Assembly: GCA_003645735.1 (NCBI GenBank)
Contig: QNBQ01000126.1
Location: 1-5,951, forward strand
DNA: 5,951 bases
Source: Candidatus Poribacteria bacterium
GTDB taxonomy: Bacteria > Poribacteria > WGA-4E > B28-G17
Direction: 5' to 3'
Both the position numbers and the translations under genes were made by a program. The notes under the pieces are model-generated. The model searched no databases. It saw only the letters and a list, made by a program, of their open reading frames with translations, and was not told the origin of the DNA. Shown here piece after piece: positions 5,754 through 5,951 of this stretch (its first letter is position 1; the number at the start of each line of letters is the position of its first letter).

Positions 5754-5951
<198 letters not shown>

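Overview
This is a GC-rich stretch of bacterial chromosome carrying six recognisable genes and one doubtful small ORF. Bacterial origin is shown by a consensus sigma-70-type promoter, Shine-Dalgarno sites, a peptidoglycan amidase and a FabI-type enoyl-ACP reductase. Codon choice is unusual for a GC-rich genome: AGG for Arg and ATA for Ile are frequent. That pattern is common in thermophiles and some uncultivated phyla, but I cannot name a lineage from this window. All six readable gene ends use TGA. I see no IS element, CRISPR array, tRNA or rRNA.

Left part, + strand. Positions 1-888 hold the C-terminal part of an alkaline-phosphatase-superfamily phosphohydrolase/phosphodiesterase. A perfect 16-bp hairpin follows at 915-951. 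Next is a compact metal-resistance unit: a promoter with exact TTGACA and TATAAT hexamers 17 bp apart, and an inverted-repeat operator directly downstream of the -10. It drives an ArsR/SmtB-family repressor whose Cys and Asp/His/Glu metal-site residues all appear present. The repressor gene overlaps by 4 bp the gene for a Zn/Cd/Pb-type P1B-2 ATPase. The expected circuit is: the repressor blocks its own promoter, excess metal releases it, and repressor and exporter are made together. The exporter lacks the usual N-terminal HMA domain and has only a short Cys/His-rich tail.

Right part, - strand, converging on the metal operon. In transcription order: the 3' end of fabI, a 213-aa exported and membrane-anchored protein of unknown role, a 283-bp gap containing a good candidate promoter, a secreted N-acetylmuramoyl-L-alanine amidase, and pgeF (YfiH/DUF152, peptidoglycan editing factor). 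The amidase and pgeF are 3 bp apart and almost certainly co-transcribed, which links pgeF to cell-wall work. The pgeF 3' end overlaps the ATPase 3' end by 26 bp, with a small inverted repeat at the junction.

Most of the window is ordinary housekeeping and metal-homeostasis DNA. I do not see a clearly new multi-gene system. The items most worth a second look are the clean promoter/operator and dual-site sensor, the U-tract-less 16-bp hairpin, the unknown anchored protein with a CxxC, and the 37-codon ORF at 5035-5148.
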